Shown: positions 1 through 7,087, counted from the first letter of the stretch. The stretch is 20,884 bases of DNA from Actinomycetota bacterium (GCA_009699665.1 WLNS01000008.1:1-20884); one strand, 5' to 3'. Translations and numbers: made by a program. Notes: generated by a model from the letters alone, not told the origin.

Positions 1-430
1 CGATGGATCCCACGTTGATGACGTGACCGCCGTCGGGGTTCGCAGTGAGCAGCGGCAGGAAACTGTGGATGCCGTAGATGACGCCCCACAGGTTGATGTC
101 GAGCATCCACTTCCAGTCATCAAGAGAGAGGTCAGCCACGCGACCCATCGATCCGACACCGGCGTTATTGACAATGACGTCGACCTTGCCGAATCGCTCA
201 ATAACGCTGTCTGCGAGCGCCTGAACGGATGCGGCGCTGGTCACGTCTACCTGAATGCCCGTCACGCCAAGTTCGGCGGCGGTAGCGGCGATTCTCGCTT
301 CGTTCATGCTGGCGATGACGACGGTGGCGCCGGCTTCTTTCAGGCGCTGCGCAATTCCTTTGCCAATTCCCGAAGAACCTCCGGTGACGACTGCGACTTT
401 TCCGGTGAGGTCTTGCATCACATTACCCAT
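1..430 (-). CDS. SDR family oxidoreductase, N-terminal part
   Basis: Short-chain dehydrogenase/reductase, an NAD(P)-dependent cytoplasmic oxidoreductase; the substrate cannot be told from this part. About 143 residues are visible and the rest lies beyond the left edge. The minus-strand reading gives a beta-alpha-beta Rossmann start with the cofactor motif TGGSSGIG near residue 18, a VDVT segment (acidic residue after beta-3), the NNAG motif near residue 92, and the beginning of the catalytic-Ser strand (HVINVGSI). The start is uncertain: ATG at 430 or the in-frame ATG at 418. Neither has a good Shine-Dalgarno sequence. The ATG at 430 has a TACTCA hexamer 6 nt upstream, loosely like the leaderless pattern seen at other genes here. 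It runs in the same direction as icd but is 174 bp downstream of it, so it is probably a separate unit. Confidence 0.85.
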   Translation of the reverse strand, partial: MGNVMQDLTGKVAVVTGGSSGIGKGIAQRLKEAGATVVIASMNEARIAATAAELGVTGIQVDVTSAASVQALADSVIERFGKVDVIVNNAGVGSMGRVADLSLDDWKWMLDINLWGVIYGIHSFLPLLTANPDGGHVINVGSI

Positions 431-604
431 GCTTTCTGAGTAACGACATTGTGGTCATACGCCACTGCGTGGCGCTCGTTTGGCTTGTTCATGGCACCGT
501 CGTCCCTGTCATCGGCAGCCGAGGCTGCATCCATCGTTGCGCTGTGCTTGCGGTACTCACTGTAGCCAAGATGTGATGCTCACCGACACGAAGGTGGCTG
601 CAAT
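431..604. other. Intergenic region between icd and SDR gene
   Basis: No gene is seen. Two perfect small inverted repeats are present. CGCCAC-TGC-GTGGCG lies at 460-474, just upstream of the SDR start. GCAGCC-GA-GGCTGC lies at 515-528, downstream of the isocitrate dehydrogenase stop. Neither is followed by a T tract on the minus strand, so a classical intrinsic terminator is not evident. The 460-474 repeat could be an operator or an mRNA hairpin; this is inference only. Confidence 0.4.
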
Positions 605-2827
605 TTATGAGGCGAACGAGTCGACGATGTTGTTGAGTGACGCCGACGGACGCATGATCTCGTTTACGAGCTCAGCATTCGGACGGTAGTAGCCACCGAT
701 GTCGGCGGGCTTGCCCTGAACGGCAAGAAGTTCAGCGACGATCTGCTCTTCGCCCGAGCTCAGCGCCTGAGCCACCGCAGCGAACTTTGCCGCGAGACCC
801 GCGTCTTCGCTCTGGCGTGCCAGTTCTTGTGCCCAGTAGAGCGCGAGGTAGAAGTGGCTGCCCCGGTTGTCGAGCGTGCCCACCTTGCGGCCGGGGGAGC
901 GATCCTCTTCGAGGAATGTGCCCGTCGCGCGATCGAGCGTGTCGGCAAGCACCTGAGCCTGCTTATTTGCGGTGGTCTGCGCGAGATGCTCGAGCGAGGC
1001 GGCGAGCGCAAAGAACTCGCCCAGCGAGTCCCAGCGTAGAAAGTTTTCTTCGACGAGTTGTTGCACGTGCTTCGGCGCCGAGCCGCCCGCGCCTGTTTCG
1101 AACAGGCCACCGCCCGCGAGCAGCGGAACAATCGAGAGCATCTTGGCGCTGGTGCCCACCTCGAGAATGGGAAAGAGATCGGTCAGATAATCGCGAAGTA
1201 CGTTTCCGGTCACCGAGATGGTGTCTTCACCGCGACGAATGCGTTCCAACGAATAGAGTGTCGCGGCAGCGGGCTCCATGATTTCAATGGTCAGGCCAGA
1301 CGTATCGTGCTCAGGGAGGTAGGCCCTGACCTTTGCGATGATCTGGGCATCGTGGGCGCGACGCTCGTCAAGCCAAAACACCGCGGGTGATCCTGTGGCG
1401 CGAGCACGAGAAACCGCCAGTTTGACCCAGTCACGAATCGGAATGTCTTTCGTTTGCGTGCCCCGCCAGATGTCGCCCTTGCCCACCTCGTGGGTGATAA
1501 GCACCTCGCCTGCGGCGTTGAGCACGTCTACCCGACCGGCCGAAGCCATCTCAAACGTTTTGTCGTGACTGCCATACTCCTCGGCGGCCTGCGCCATGAG
1601 ACCGACGTTGGGCACGGTTCCGATGGTGGCCGGATCGAGCGGGCCGTTCGCAATGACGTCATCGATCGTGGCCTGATAGATGCCTGCATAGGAAGAGTCG
1701 GGAATGACGGCGATGGTGTCGTCTTCGGCGCCATCAACGCCCCACAGCTTTCCGCCGTTGCGCACGAGGGCGGGCATCGATGCGTCGACAATGACGTCAG
1801 ACGGAACGTGCAGGTTGGTGATGCCCTTGTCGCTGTTGGTGTAACTCAGGCGCGGGCCCTGCGCAATGGCAGCGCTGAATTCGGCGGCAATCTGGTCGCC
1901 ATCGGCAATGTTACCGAGTCCCGCCAGAATTGAGCCCAGGCCGTCATTCGGAGTGAGGCCAGCCGCGGCAAGGGCAGCGCCGTGCGTTTCAAACACGCTG
2001 GCAAAGAATGCCGTGACGACGTGACCAAAGATAATGGGGTCGCTGACCTTCATCATGGTCGCCTTGAGGTGCACCGAATAGAGCACGTTGTCAGCTTTTG
2101 CTTGCTTCAAGGTCTCGCGCAAAAAGGCGTCCAGGGCCGCTACCGACATAAACGTCGCATCCACAATCTCACCGGCGAGCACGGCGAGTCCGGGTGTGAG
2201 GATGGTCTCGGCGCCATCGGTCGATACGTGGCGAATGGTCAGCGTATCGGCCGTCGGCATGACGACCGACTTTTCGTTTGAGAAGAAGTCGTCGTGACTC
2301 ATCGTTGCTACGCGCGTCTTCGAACCGGCAGCGAAGGGTTTATTCACGTGTGGGTGCTTACGCGCATAAGCCTTGACCGACAGTGGCGCACGGCGGTCGC
2401 TGTTTCCTTCGCGCAAAACGGGGTTGACGGCGCTTCCCTTGATGCGGTCGTAACGCGCCCGGGCCTCACGCTCTTCGGCGGTGACGGGCTCGTCAGGAAA
2501 GTCGGGCACGTCGAAGCCCTGCGACTGCAGTTCGACGATGGCCCCCTTGAGCTGAGGAATAGACGCCGAAATATTGGGAAGTTTGATGATGTTCGCCTGA
2601 GGAGTCTTGGCGAGATCGCCCAGTTCCTTGAGCGCATCGGAAACGCGCTGTTGCGCGGTCAGACGTTCCGGAAAAGCCGAAAGAATTCGGCCCGCAAGCG
2701 AGATGTCGCGCGTCTCGATAGACACCTGGGCTGCCGAGGCAAAAGCCTGAACAATCGGGAGGAACGAGGCGGTGGCCAGCGCGGGCGCTTCATCGGTGTG
2801 CGTGTAGACGATGGTGGAATCGGTCAT
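605..2827 (-). CDS. icd: NADP-dependent isocitrate dehydrogenase, monomeric type
   Basis: Oxidative decarboxylation of isocitrate to 2-oxoglutarate in the TCA cycle, producing NADPH. At 740 residues it matches the usual length of the monomeric (IDH-II) family, unlike the ~410-residue dimeric enzymes. Recognisable family sequence includes LREGNSDRRAP near residues 138-148 followed by VKAYARKHPH, and a C-terminal part rich in LALYWAQELA and IGGYYRPN segments typical of the family. The open frame extends 14 codons further upstream, but ATG at 2827 is preferred: a GGAGAA Shine-Dalgarno sequence lies at 2838-2843 with 10-nt spacing, and the protein then begins MTDSTIVYTHTDEAPAL as expected. It stands alone, divergent from the catechol operon across an AT-rich region. 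The monomeric enzyme is common in actinobacteria. Product call is secure. Confidence 0.96.
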   Translation of the reverse strand: MTDSTIVYTHTDEAPALATASFLPIVQAFASAAQVSIETRDISLAGRILSAFPERLTAQQRVSDALKELGDLAKTPQANIIKLPNISASIPQLKGAIVELQSQGFDVPDFPDEPVTAEEREARARYDRIKGSAVNPVLREGNSDRRAPLSVKAYARKHPHVNKPFAAGSKTRVATMSHDDFFSNEKSVVMPTADTLTIRHVSTDGAETILTPGLAVLAGEIVDATFMSVAALDAFLRETLKQAKADNVLYSVHLKATMMKVSDPIIFGHVVTAFFASVFETHGAALAAAGLTPNDGLGSILAGLGNIADGDQIAAEFSAAIAQGPRLSYTNSDKGITNLHVPSDVIVDASMPALVRNGGKLWGVDGAEDDTIAVIPDSSYAGIYQATIDDVIANGPLDPATIGTVPNVGLMAQAAEEYGSHDKTFEMASAGRVDVLNAAGEVLITHEVGKGDIWRGTQTKDIPIRDWVKLAVSRARATGSPAVFWLDERRAHDAQIIAKVRAYLPEHDTSGLTIEIMEPAAATLYSLERIRRGEDTISVTGNVLRDYLTDLFPILEVGTSAKMLSIVPLLAGGGLFETGAGGSAPKHVQQLVEENFLRWDSLGEFFALAASLEHLAQTTANKQAQVLADTLDRATGTFLEEDRSPGRKVGTLDNRGSHFYLALYWAQELARQSEDAGLAAKFAAVAQALSSGEEQIVAELLAVQGKPADIGGYYRPNAELVNEIMRPSASLNNIVDSFAS

Positions 2828-3027
2828 TTTTATTGAATTCTCCGGGGTTAATAGCGCGCTACATTCCAAGGTTCAGCCTACCCCACGCAAAAATCCGGAC
2901 TTCCGCACTCGCTGTATATATATGCTGAGCCTATGAATAAGTTCTATTTTCGTATTTGCGCATATGAATGCCGAGTTGTTAGCGTGTGTGACGAGCACGT
3001 GCCCGGGCGATCGCAAAGGAGCTGGCG
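2828..3027. promoter_or_regulatory. Divergent control region between icd and the cat operon
   Basis: About 200 bp separate the divergent starts of icd and the LysR gene. The stretch at about 2925-2975 is clearly AT-rich (alternating TATATATA at 2922-2930, CATATG at 2961-2966) against GC-rich surroundings, which fits a promoter zone. Nearer the LysR start are overlapping short palindromes GCACGTGC (2995-3002) and GCCCGGGC (3001-3008). I could not identify convincing -35/-10 pairs or a clear T-N11-A LysR box by eye. The LysR gene has a good AAGGAG at 3016-3021. Confidence 0.45.
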
Positions 3028-3930
3028 ATGACCATCGATACGCGCCAGCTGCGTTACTTTATTGCCGTCGCCGAAGAAACTCATTTTGGCCGCGCCGCCG
3101 AACGCCTCCGAATGTCTCAGCCGCCCCTCTCTCAGCAGATCAAGCAGCTTGAGGTCTCACTCGACACGTCGCTCTTCACTCGCAGCACCCGAAGCGTTGA
3201 CCTGACGCCAGCGGGTGACCTGCTGCTCACGCGTGGGCGACGGATCATCGACGAGCTCGAATCCATCGAGGCTGATATTCGACGCGTGGGTCAGGGCCTG
3301 CAGGGAATCATCAGAGTCGGCTTTACCGGAAGCGCCACATACGCCATCATGCCGCGTCTCGTGCGCCAGGCGAGCCACACCTATCCGGACCTTGCGATCG
3401 AGGTCAGCGGGGAGAAGCTCACTCCGCGACTCGTTGCTGAGCTGGATTCCCACGTGATTGACCTTGCCATCTTGAGACCACCGTTTTCACACCCCGACAT
3501 CGATCACGTCGTGATTGCTTCAGAGCCGCTCGTTGCCGCCATCCCCCTGGGTTCCGCGTTGACCCGCCGACCCGAATTGCTCATGGCCGAGCTCGTTGGC
3601 GAAGAATTCGTCGGGTATCCGTCAAGTTCAACGGTGTCACAGGCGATCGCCGCGGCGTGGCACGCGCGCGACGTTCAACCCGTCTGCGTGCAGACCGCCT
3701 CCGAAACATCCACACTGCTTTCTCTTGTGGCTGCCGGAATCGGTATCGCCCTGGTGCCCGAGTCGGCGACCTCGCTACAGATTGGGGGCACCCACTTCAT
3801 TCCTGTGAGCGACGCACCCCGAGTAGACATAGCGATTGCCTGGCGCAAAACAGAGTCATCTCCGGCGGTTCGCACTTTTTTGCCCTTCGTTGAAGACCTC
3901 ATGAGAAACCCCCCGGAAAGGCAAAAATGA
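3028..3930 (+). CDS. LysR-family regulator of the catechol operon (CatR/CatM-like)
   Basis: DNA-binding transcription regulator of 300 residues, the standard LysR length. The N-terminal winged helix-turn-helix spans about residues 4-63 (LRYFIAVAEETHFGRAAERL, then QPPLSQQIKQLE), followed by a linker helix and a two-lobed effector-binding domain (about 90-295). The ATG at 3028 has AAGGAG at 3016-3021. Its TGA (3928-3930) overlaps the ATG of the next gene (3927) in an ATGA arrangement, so regulator and muconate cycloisomerase are probably translationally coupled. LysR members of the CatR/CatM/BenM group respond to cis,cis-muconate; by context this one probably activates the genes it precedes. 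Being the first gene of the same transcription unit is less usual than the divergent layout common for LysR regulators. Effector identity is inference. Confidence 0.92.
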   Translation: MTIDTRQLRYFIAVAEETHFGRAAERLRMSQPPLSQQIKQLEVSLDTSLFTRSTRSVDLTPAGDLLLTRGRRIIDELESIEADIRRVGQGLQGIIRVGFTGSATYAIMPRLVRQASHTYPDLAIEVSGEKLTPRLVAELDSHVIDLAILRPPFSHPDIDHVVIASEPLVAAIPLGSALTRRPELLMAELVGEEFVGYPSSSTVSQAIAAAWHARDVQPVCVQTASETSTLLSLVAAGIGIALVPESATSLQIGGTHFIPVSDAPRVDIAIAWRKTESSPAVRTFLPFVEDLMRNPPERQK

Positions 3931-5033
3931 AGATCGACACAGTTGAAGCCATCCCCTACGAGATAGGCATGCGCAAGCCCCTGCTTTTTGCCAGTGGCCA
4001 GATGACAACAGCCGACCACGTCTTGGTGCGCATCACCACCGACGAGGGACACGTGGGTATCGCAGACGTTCCGCCGCGGCCCTACACCTACGGCGAGACC
4101 CAGGGGTCGGTCGTCGCCGTGATTGAAACGCTCTTTGCTCCCCTCCTTGTCGGCGCCGACCCATTCGCACGAAATGCTATTAACGCGGGCATGGCCCGCA
4201 CGGTAGGTAATTTCGCCGCAAAGGGTGCCGTCGACATCGCGCTGTGGGACATCATCGGAAAGTCGCTCGGCACGTCGGTGCACGCCCTTCTCGGCGGTTT
4301 CACGCCAACGGTTCGGGTGTCGCACATGGTCGGCTTCGCGCCTGCGCAAGAGATGGTCGACGAAGCACTGAACTATCGCGAGCAATACGGCATCACCTCT
4401 TTTAAGGTAAAAGTGGGGCGCCGACCGGTCAGCCTCGACGTCGATGCCTGCATCGCCCTGCGGGAGGCACTCGGTGCCGATGCCGAACTTTACCTGGATG
4501 CCAATCGCGGTTGGAGCGCCAACGAAGCGCTGGCAGTGGCCCGGGCCTGCGACGGACTCGGCTTGCTGTATTTGGAAGAGCCGTGCGACGCCCTCGAGGT
4601 CATCGGGCGACAACGTCTCGTTCGGGAATCTCCGCTGACCATCATGGCCGACGAGAGCGTGCCAACGCTCGGCGACGTGGCGCGGGAACTGCACAACGGT
4701 GGCGCTTCGGCCATCAGCATCAAGACCGCTCGCACGGGCTTCAGCGAATCGCAAAAGATTTTGGGCTTGTGCGAGGGCTTGGGTGTCGATGTCATCATGG
4801 GAAATCAAATCGACTCGATGCTGGGTTCCGTGGCAACCGTCATCTTTGGCGCCGCATTTAAGCACTCTTCTCGACGGGCTGCGGAGCTGTCGAATTTTCT
4901 CGAGTTTGCCGACTTCTTGATCACCGAGCCGCTCGTCATTAAGAACGGCCAGATTTCGGCTCCCACGGCCCCCGGTCTGGGCGTTACCCTCGATAACAAC
5001 AAACTTGCCGCATACCGGCTCGACAGGAAGTAG
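3927..5033 (+). CDS. catB: Muconate cycloisomerase (muconate lactonizing enzyme)
   Basis: Converts cis,cis-muconate to (+)-muconolactone, the second step of catechol ortho cleavage. It is an enolase-superfamily protein of 368 residues. The N-terminal capping domain covers about 1-125 and the barrel follows. Catalytic residues are all visible: the KxK motif K160/K162 (SFKVKVG), metal ligands D191 (LDANRGW), E217 (YLEEP) and D242 (MADES), and the second general base K266 (ISIKTAR). These sit at a constant offset from the characterised muconate lactonizing enzymes as I remember their numbering. The start overlaps the stop of the LysR gene by 4 nt, and catC follows after 5 nt. Chloromuconate cycloisomerase is the main alternative, but neighbours with catC and catA favour the plain catechol pathway. 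Confidence 0.94.
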   Translation: MKIDTVEAIPYEIGMRKPLLFASGQMTTADHVLVRITTDEGHVGIADVPPRPYTYGETQGSVVAVIETLFAPLLVGADPFARNAINAGMARTVGNFAAKGAVDIALWDIIGKSLGTSVHALLGGFTPTVRVSHMVGFAPAQEMVDEALNYREQYGITSFKVKVGRRPVSLDVDACIALREALGADAELYLDANRGWSANEALAVARACDGLGLLYLEEPCDALEVIGRQRLVRESPLTIMADESVPTLGDVARELHNGGASAISIKTARTGFSESQKILGLCEGLGVDVIMGNQIDSMLGSVATVIFGAAFKHSSRRAAELSNFLEFADFLITEPLVIKNGQISAPTAPGLGVTLDNNKLAAYRLDRK

Positions 5034-5038
5034 CTCAG

Positions 5039-5314
5039 ATGCTTTATCTCGTTCACATGACGGTAAATCTGCCCGCCGATATGCCTGCGAGCGAAGCGAC
5101 GGCACTCAAAGAAGTCGAGAAGAAGCTGTCGCAAGACCTGCAACGCGACGGTCGCTGGGCCGAACTCTGGCGTGTCGTCGGCCAGTATGCCAACTACTCA
5201 ATTTTCAATGTGGCGGGAAACGACGAACTTCATGAGATCCTCTCGGGTTTGCCGCTGTTCCCGTATATGACCATCGACGTCACCGCGCTCGCTACACATC
5301 CCTCACGCATCTGA
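5039..5314 (+). CDS. catC: Muconolactone delta-isomerase
   Basis: Isomerises muconolactone to 3-oxoadipate enol-lactone, the third step of the catechol branch. It has 91 residues, close to the usual ~92-96 of this small ferredoxin-fold enzyme that assembles into a large homo-oligomer. Family sequence is evident: MLYLVHMTVNLPADMP at the N terminus, then RWAELWRVVGQYANYSIF in the middle and LPLFPYMTIDVTAL near the C terminus. An AGGAAG Shine-Dalgarno sequence sits inside the end of catB, about 8 nt before the ATG, and only 5 nt separate the two genes, so they are cotranscribed. catA follows after a 91-bp spacer containing short tandem repeats. Confidence 0.94.
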   Translation: MLYLVHMTVNLPADMPASEATALKEVEKKLSQDLQRDGRWAELWRVVGQYANYSIFNVAGNDELHEILSGLPLFPYMTIDVTALATHPSRI

Positions 5315-5340
5315 GACAACAAGATTCCCCACAACCACAG

Positions 5341-5388
5341 ACGCAACGAATCACACAACAAATGACACAACAAATGACACAACGAATC
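5341..5388 (+). repeat. Four 12-bp tandem repeats in the catC-catA spacer
   Basis: Four consecutive 12-bp units follow the pattern ACACAACRAATS: 5341-5352 (one variant base), 5353-5364, 5365-5376 and 5377-5388, where the outer two units end CGAATC and the inner two CAAATG. The fifth unit breaks down into the AAGGAG ribosome-binding site of catA (5394-5399). The whole spacer 5315-5395 is rich in A and C and poor in G and T on the mRNA strand, so the catA leader is expected to be unstructured. Twelve bases is four codons, and the frame through the repeat stays open. Confidence 0.9.
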
Positions 5389-5409
5389 ACACAAAGGAGA
5401 AGACAATGA
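5362..5409 (+). other. Possible 15-codon leader ORF overlapping the catA start
   Basis: An ATG at 5362 (a second in-frame ATG is at 5374) opens a frame reading M-T-Q-Q-M-T-Q-R-I-T-Q-R-R-R-Q. It ends with TGA at 5407-5409, overlapping the catA ATG at 5406 as ATGA. The frame is built from the 12-bp repeat and runs through the catA Shine-Dalgarno sequence. There is no Shine-Dalgarno sequence before either ATG, so translation is doubtful. It may be only a by-product of the repeat. Confidence 0.25.
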
Positions 5410-6269
5410 CAGAAGACAGCTACTCGGCCGAAGCTCAGGCCAAGGCCGCCGACTCGGGCGCCGCCGCCACCGAAGGTTTCTTGCAAAGAACCGCCAAGGC
5501 GAACGTCACTGTTGATAAGGCGCGCATCAATCGCATTGCCACCCGACTCGTCAAGGCCCTGAACGATGTGGTCGCCGACGAAGAGGTTACCTACGACGAA
5601 TACAACATCTTCAAGGCCTGGCTCATCAAAATGGGATCAGACGGCGAATGGCCGTTGTTCCTTGATGTCTGGCTTGAGCACAGCGTTGAAGAAGTGCACA
5701 ACTCGAAGCGTCAGGGCAGCAAGGGCACCATCGAAGGCCCGTACTACGTTCCGAACGCCCCCGAACAGCAGAGCCCAGCCACCATCGACATGCGGGCTGA
5801 TGAGCCGGGAACGCCGCTGCGCTTCCACGGACAGGTCACGGCCGTCGGTGGCTCCCCGCTGGCGAACGCAATGATCGAACTGTGGCACGCCGACGATCTG
5901 GGTTTCTACTCTCAGTTCGCCCCGGAATTGCCCGAGTGGAACCTGCGTGGCACGTTCTTTGCCGACGCCGATGGCAACTTTGAGATCAACACGATCCAGC
6001 CGGCGCCCTACCAAATCCCCACTGACGGTGCGTGCGGCCAACTGATCGCTGCGGCCGGCTGGCACGCGTGGCGCCCCGCCCACCTGCACCTCAAGGTCTC
6101 GGCTCCGGGCTACCACCTGATCACTTCGCAGCTCTACTTCGAAGGTGATGACCACATCGCTGACGACGTAGCGAGTGCCGTTAAGCCCGAACTCGTGCTC
6201 AATCCCACCAAGGTGGGCGCCGGCCCGAACGCCGAGGTGCGCTACGACTTCGTGCTTGACCCGGCCTAG
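5406..6269 (+). CDS. catA: Catechol 1,2-dioxygenase (intradiol)
   Basis: Non-haem Fe(III) enzyme that cleaves catechol between the hydroxyls to give cis,cis-muconate, the first step of the pathway. It has 287 residues. The N-terminal helical dimerisation domain is at about 25-105, then the intradiol beta-sandwich. Family motifs: IEGPYYVP (109-116), ELWHADDLGFYSQF (158-171), and RPAHLHLKVSAPGY (223-236). The four iron ligands are all present: Tyr168, Tyr202 (APYQIP), His226 and His228. The start is ATG 5406 with AAGGAG 6 nt upstream; the residues before about 25 are variable. It is last in the operon although its reaction is first. Tandem hairpins follow within 15 nt of the stop. Chlorocatechol dioxygenase is a less likely alternative. 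Confidence 0.95.
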   Translation: MTEDSYSAEAQAKAADSGAAATEGFLQRTAKANVTVDKARINRIATRLVKALNDVVADEEVTYDEYNIFKAWLIKMGSDGEWPLFLDVWLEHSVEEVHNSKRQGSKGTIEGPYYVPNAPEQQSPATIDMRADEPGTPLRFHGQVTAVGGSPLANAMIELWHADDLGFYSQFAPELPEWNLRGTFFADADGNFEINTIQPAPYQIPTDGACGQLIAAAGWHAWRPAHLHLKVSAPGYHLITSQLYFEGDDHIADDVASAVKPELVLNPTKVGAGPNAEVRYDFVLDPA

Positions 6270-6282
6270 ACGTTAGTCGAGT

Positions 6283-6314
6283 TGGGCCGTTCAGAAGAGA
6301 TTCTGGGCGGCCCA
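6283..6314 (+). terminator. Bipartite hairpin downstream of catA
   Basis: A perfect 7-bp stem, TGGGCCG at 6283-6289 with CGGCCCA at 6308-6314, encloses a second perfect 5-bp stem, CAGAA (6292-6296) with TTCTG (6301-6305), around a GAGA tetraloop. It is followed by a modestly T-rich stretch on the plus strand (TATTCGTGTTATTT). It lies 13 nt after the catA stop and probably forms the first part of the operon terminator. Confidence 0.65.
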
Positions 6315-6329
6315 TATTCGTGTTATTTC

Positions 6330-6356
6330 AGCGGCCTCAGCCGTCACCGCTTTTTT
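6330..6356 (+). terminator. Second intrinsic terminator of the cat operon
   Basis: Stem AGCGG (6330-6334) with CCGCT (6347-6351) is followed by T6 and then ATT on the plus strand. An alternative GGC/GCC stem lies inside. The T tract runs into the stop codon of the convergent FKBP fragment (6355-6357). Together with the hairpin at 6283-6314 it makes a tandem terminator for catA. Confidence 0.65.
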
Positions 6357-6675
6357 ATTGCGTGGGTTGCGTCGCGCCCAGAACGTTTATCAGAAACAGC
6401 AGATCTTGTCCGGTCAGTGGGTTGGTGGCAGATTCCGTGCTTTCCCCATAGGCGAACTGAGCGGGGATGCTGACTAGCAGCGTGCTGCCGACGTGTTGAC
6501 CAACAAGCCCTAGCCGGAAGCCGACAATGACATTGCCGAGAGGGAAATCTGCCGGTGCCGAATCAAAGTTTCCGTCGAATGTTTGCCCGTCACTCCACCT
6601 CACGCCGAGGTAGTGCAGTTGCACGCTATCTTTCGCGGTAATCACAGGACCTGCACCTTCCGCGAGCATTCTCAC
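6355..6675 (-). CDS. FKBP-type peptidyl-prolyl isomerase domain, probably 5'-truncated
   Basis: A single FKBP domain that would catalyse prolyl cis-trans isomerisation. The 106 residues from a GTG start hold the whole FKBP core: SVQLHYLGVRW, then GQTFDGNFDS, NVIVGFRLGLVGQHVGS, IPAQFAYG and the closing strand LLFLINVLGA. The tryptophan at the base of the FKBP pocket (usual VIPGW) is Phe here. The frame upstream of the GTG stays open to a TGA at 6736-6738, and the first codons (V-E-P-D-G-V-A) still look like the lead-in of an FKBP domain. No Shine-Dalgarno sequence or promoter is visible. Actinobacterial homologues are often ~300-residue lipoproteins ending with such a domain. I infer that this is the 3' remnant of such a gene, cut where an InlB-type repeat fragment begins; a small intact cytoplasmic FKBP is possible. 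Confidence 0.65.
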   Translation of the reverse strand: MRMLAEGAGPVITAKDSVQLHYLGVRWSDGQTFDGNFDSAPADFPLGNVIVGFRLGLVGQHVGSTLLVSIPAQFAYGESTESATNPLTGQDLLFLINVLGATQPTQ

Positions 6676-6699
6676 GGCGACACCGTCCGGTTCTACCGC

Positions 6700-7005
6700 G
6701 CACCGTCGAGAGAAATCGCAGGTAGGCCGTCGGCGTCATACGGCCCGGCGCGTGACGGCTACTCGGTTCTGCCGGCTAACGCCTTTAGCAAAACGAGCGC
6801 CATCTTCTACGGTTGGAACACCGCTGCCAACGGCTCCGGCACGAGCTACGCAGACCAGTCTCAAATCACCGTGCCGGCCGACGTGTTGCTCTATGCGCAA
6901 TACATCGACTATGACCCTTCTTTTGTCAGTATTTCGTTCAATCCCAACGGGCCACGACGAGGAACGCGCCAAGGAAGCGACGCCACACGGGCATCGCTTT
7001 TCTAA
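6700..7005 (+). pseudogene. Fragment of an InlB B-repeat (Flg_new) cell-surface protein
   Basis: The plus-strand frame ending at 7005 contains one recognisable B-repeat: SVLPANAFSKTS, FYGWNTAANGSGTSYAD and then ITVPADVLLYAQY (about 6760-6905). This pattern (FxGW-NTAANGSGTSY-...-LYAQ) belongs to the InlB B-repeat/Listeria-Bacteroides repeat family found in multiple copies in large secreted or cell-wall-anchored proteins. Here only one copy remains, plus the start of another (VSISFNPNG near 6925-6951), after which the frame ends without an anchor sequence. There is no signal peptide or credible start, and the upstream part of the frame is antisense to the FKBP domain. I read it as a degraded internal piece of a surface-protein gene. 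The junction with FKBP sequence lies around 6693-6730. Confidence 0.65.
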
Positions 7006-7043
7006 ACGCATTGTGGGACATGAGATCTCCTGTTTTAAGCACG

Positions 7044-7087
7044 AAAAAGCTTTGGGGGAAAGCCCCCCTCATTAGTCAGGGGTTTTT
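7044..7087. terminator. Bidirectional terminator-like hairpin cluster
   Basis: On the plus strand, CCCCT (7065-7069) pairs with AGGGG (7078-7082) and is followed by T5 (7083-7087). On the minus strand, GCTTT/AAAGC around a C5 loop (7049-7063) is followed by TTTTT (7044-7048). A competing GGGGG-AAAG-CCCCC stem (7054-7067) shares bases with both. The minus-strand signal is about 170 nt downstream of the last export-operon gene and is the best candidate for its terminator. The plus-strand one may be the leftover terminator of the surface-protein gene. Confidence 0.5.

Noticed and set aside
2827..2869. Upstream extension of isocitrate dehydrogenase by 14 codons
   Set aside because: The ATG at 2827 has a GGAGAA at 10-nt spacing and gives the usual family length; the extension runs through that Shine-Dalgarno sequence.
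2940..3010. Search for a LysR T-N11-A operator upstream of the LysR gene
   Set aside because: Several chance T-N11-A matches exist in the AT-rich stretch but none has convincing dyad symmetry, so no operator is claimed.
3675..5105. Long minus-strand open frame (476 codons) opposite the LysR/catB genes
   Set aside because: It is antisense to two clear genes with intact catalytic motifs, its product shows no recognisable domain, and long antisense frames are expected in GC-rich DNA.
5292..5486. Minus-strand frame with a Cys/Val/Ile repeat across the catC-catA spacer
   Set aside because: It is only the antisense translation of the 12-bp tandem repeat and has no start signals.
7044..7087. Competing hairpins considered as a riboswitch or attenuator
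   Set aside because: No plus-strand gene follows for more than 8 kb, so there is nothing to control; terminators explain the stems and T tracts.
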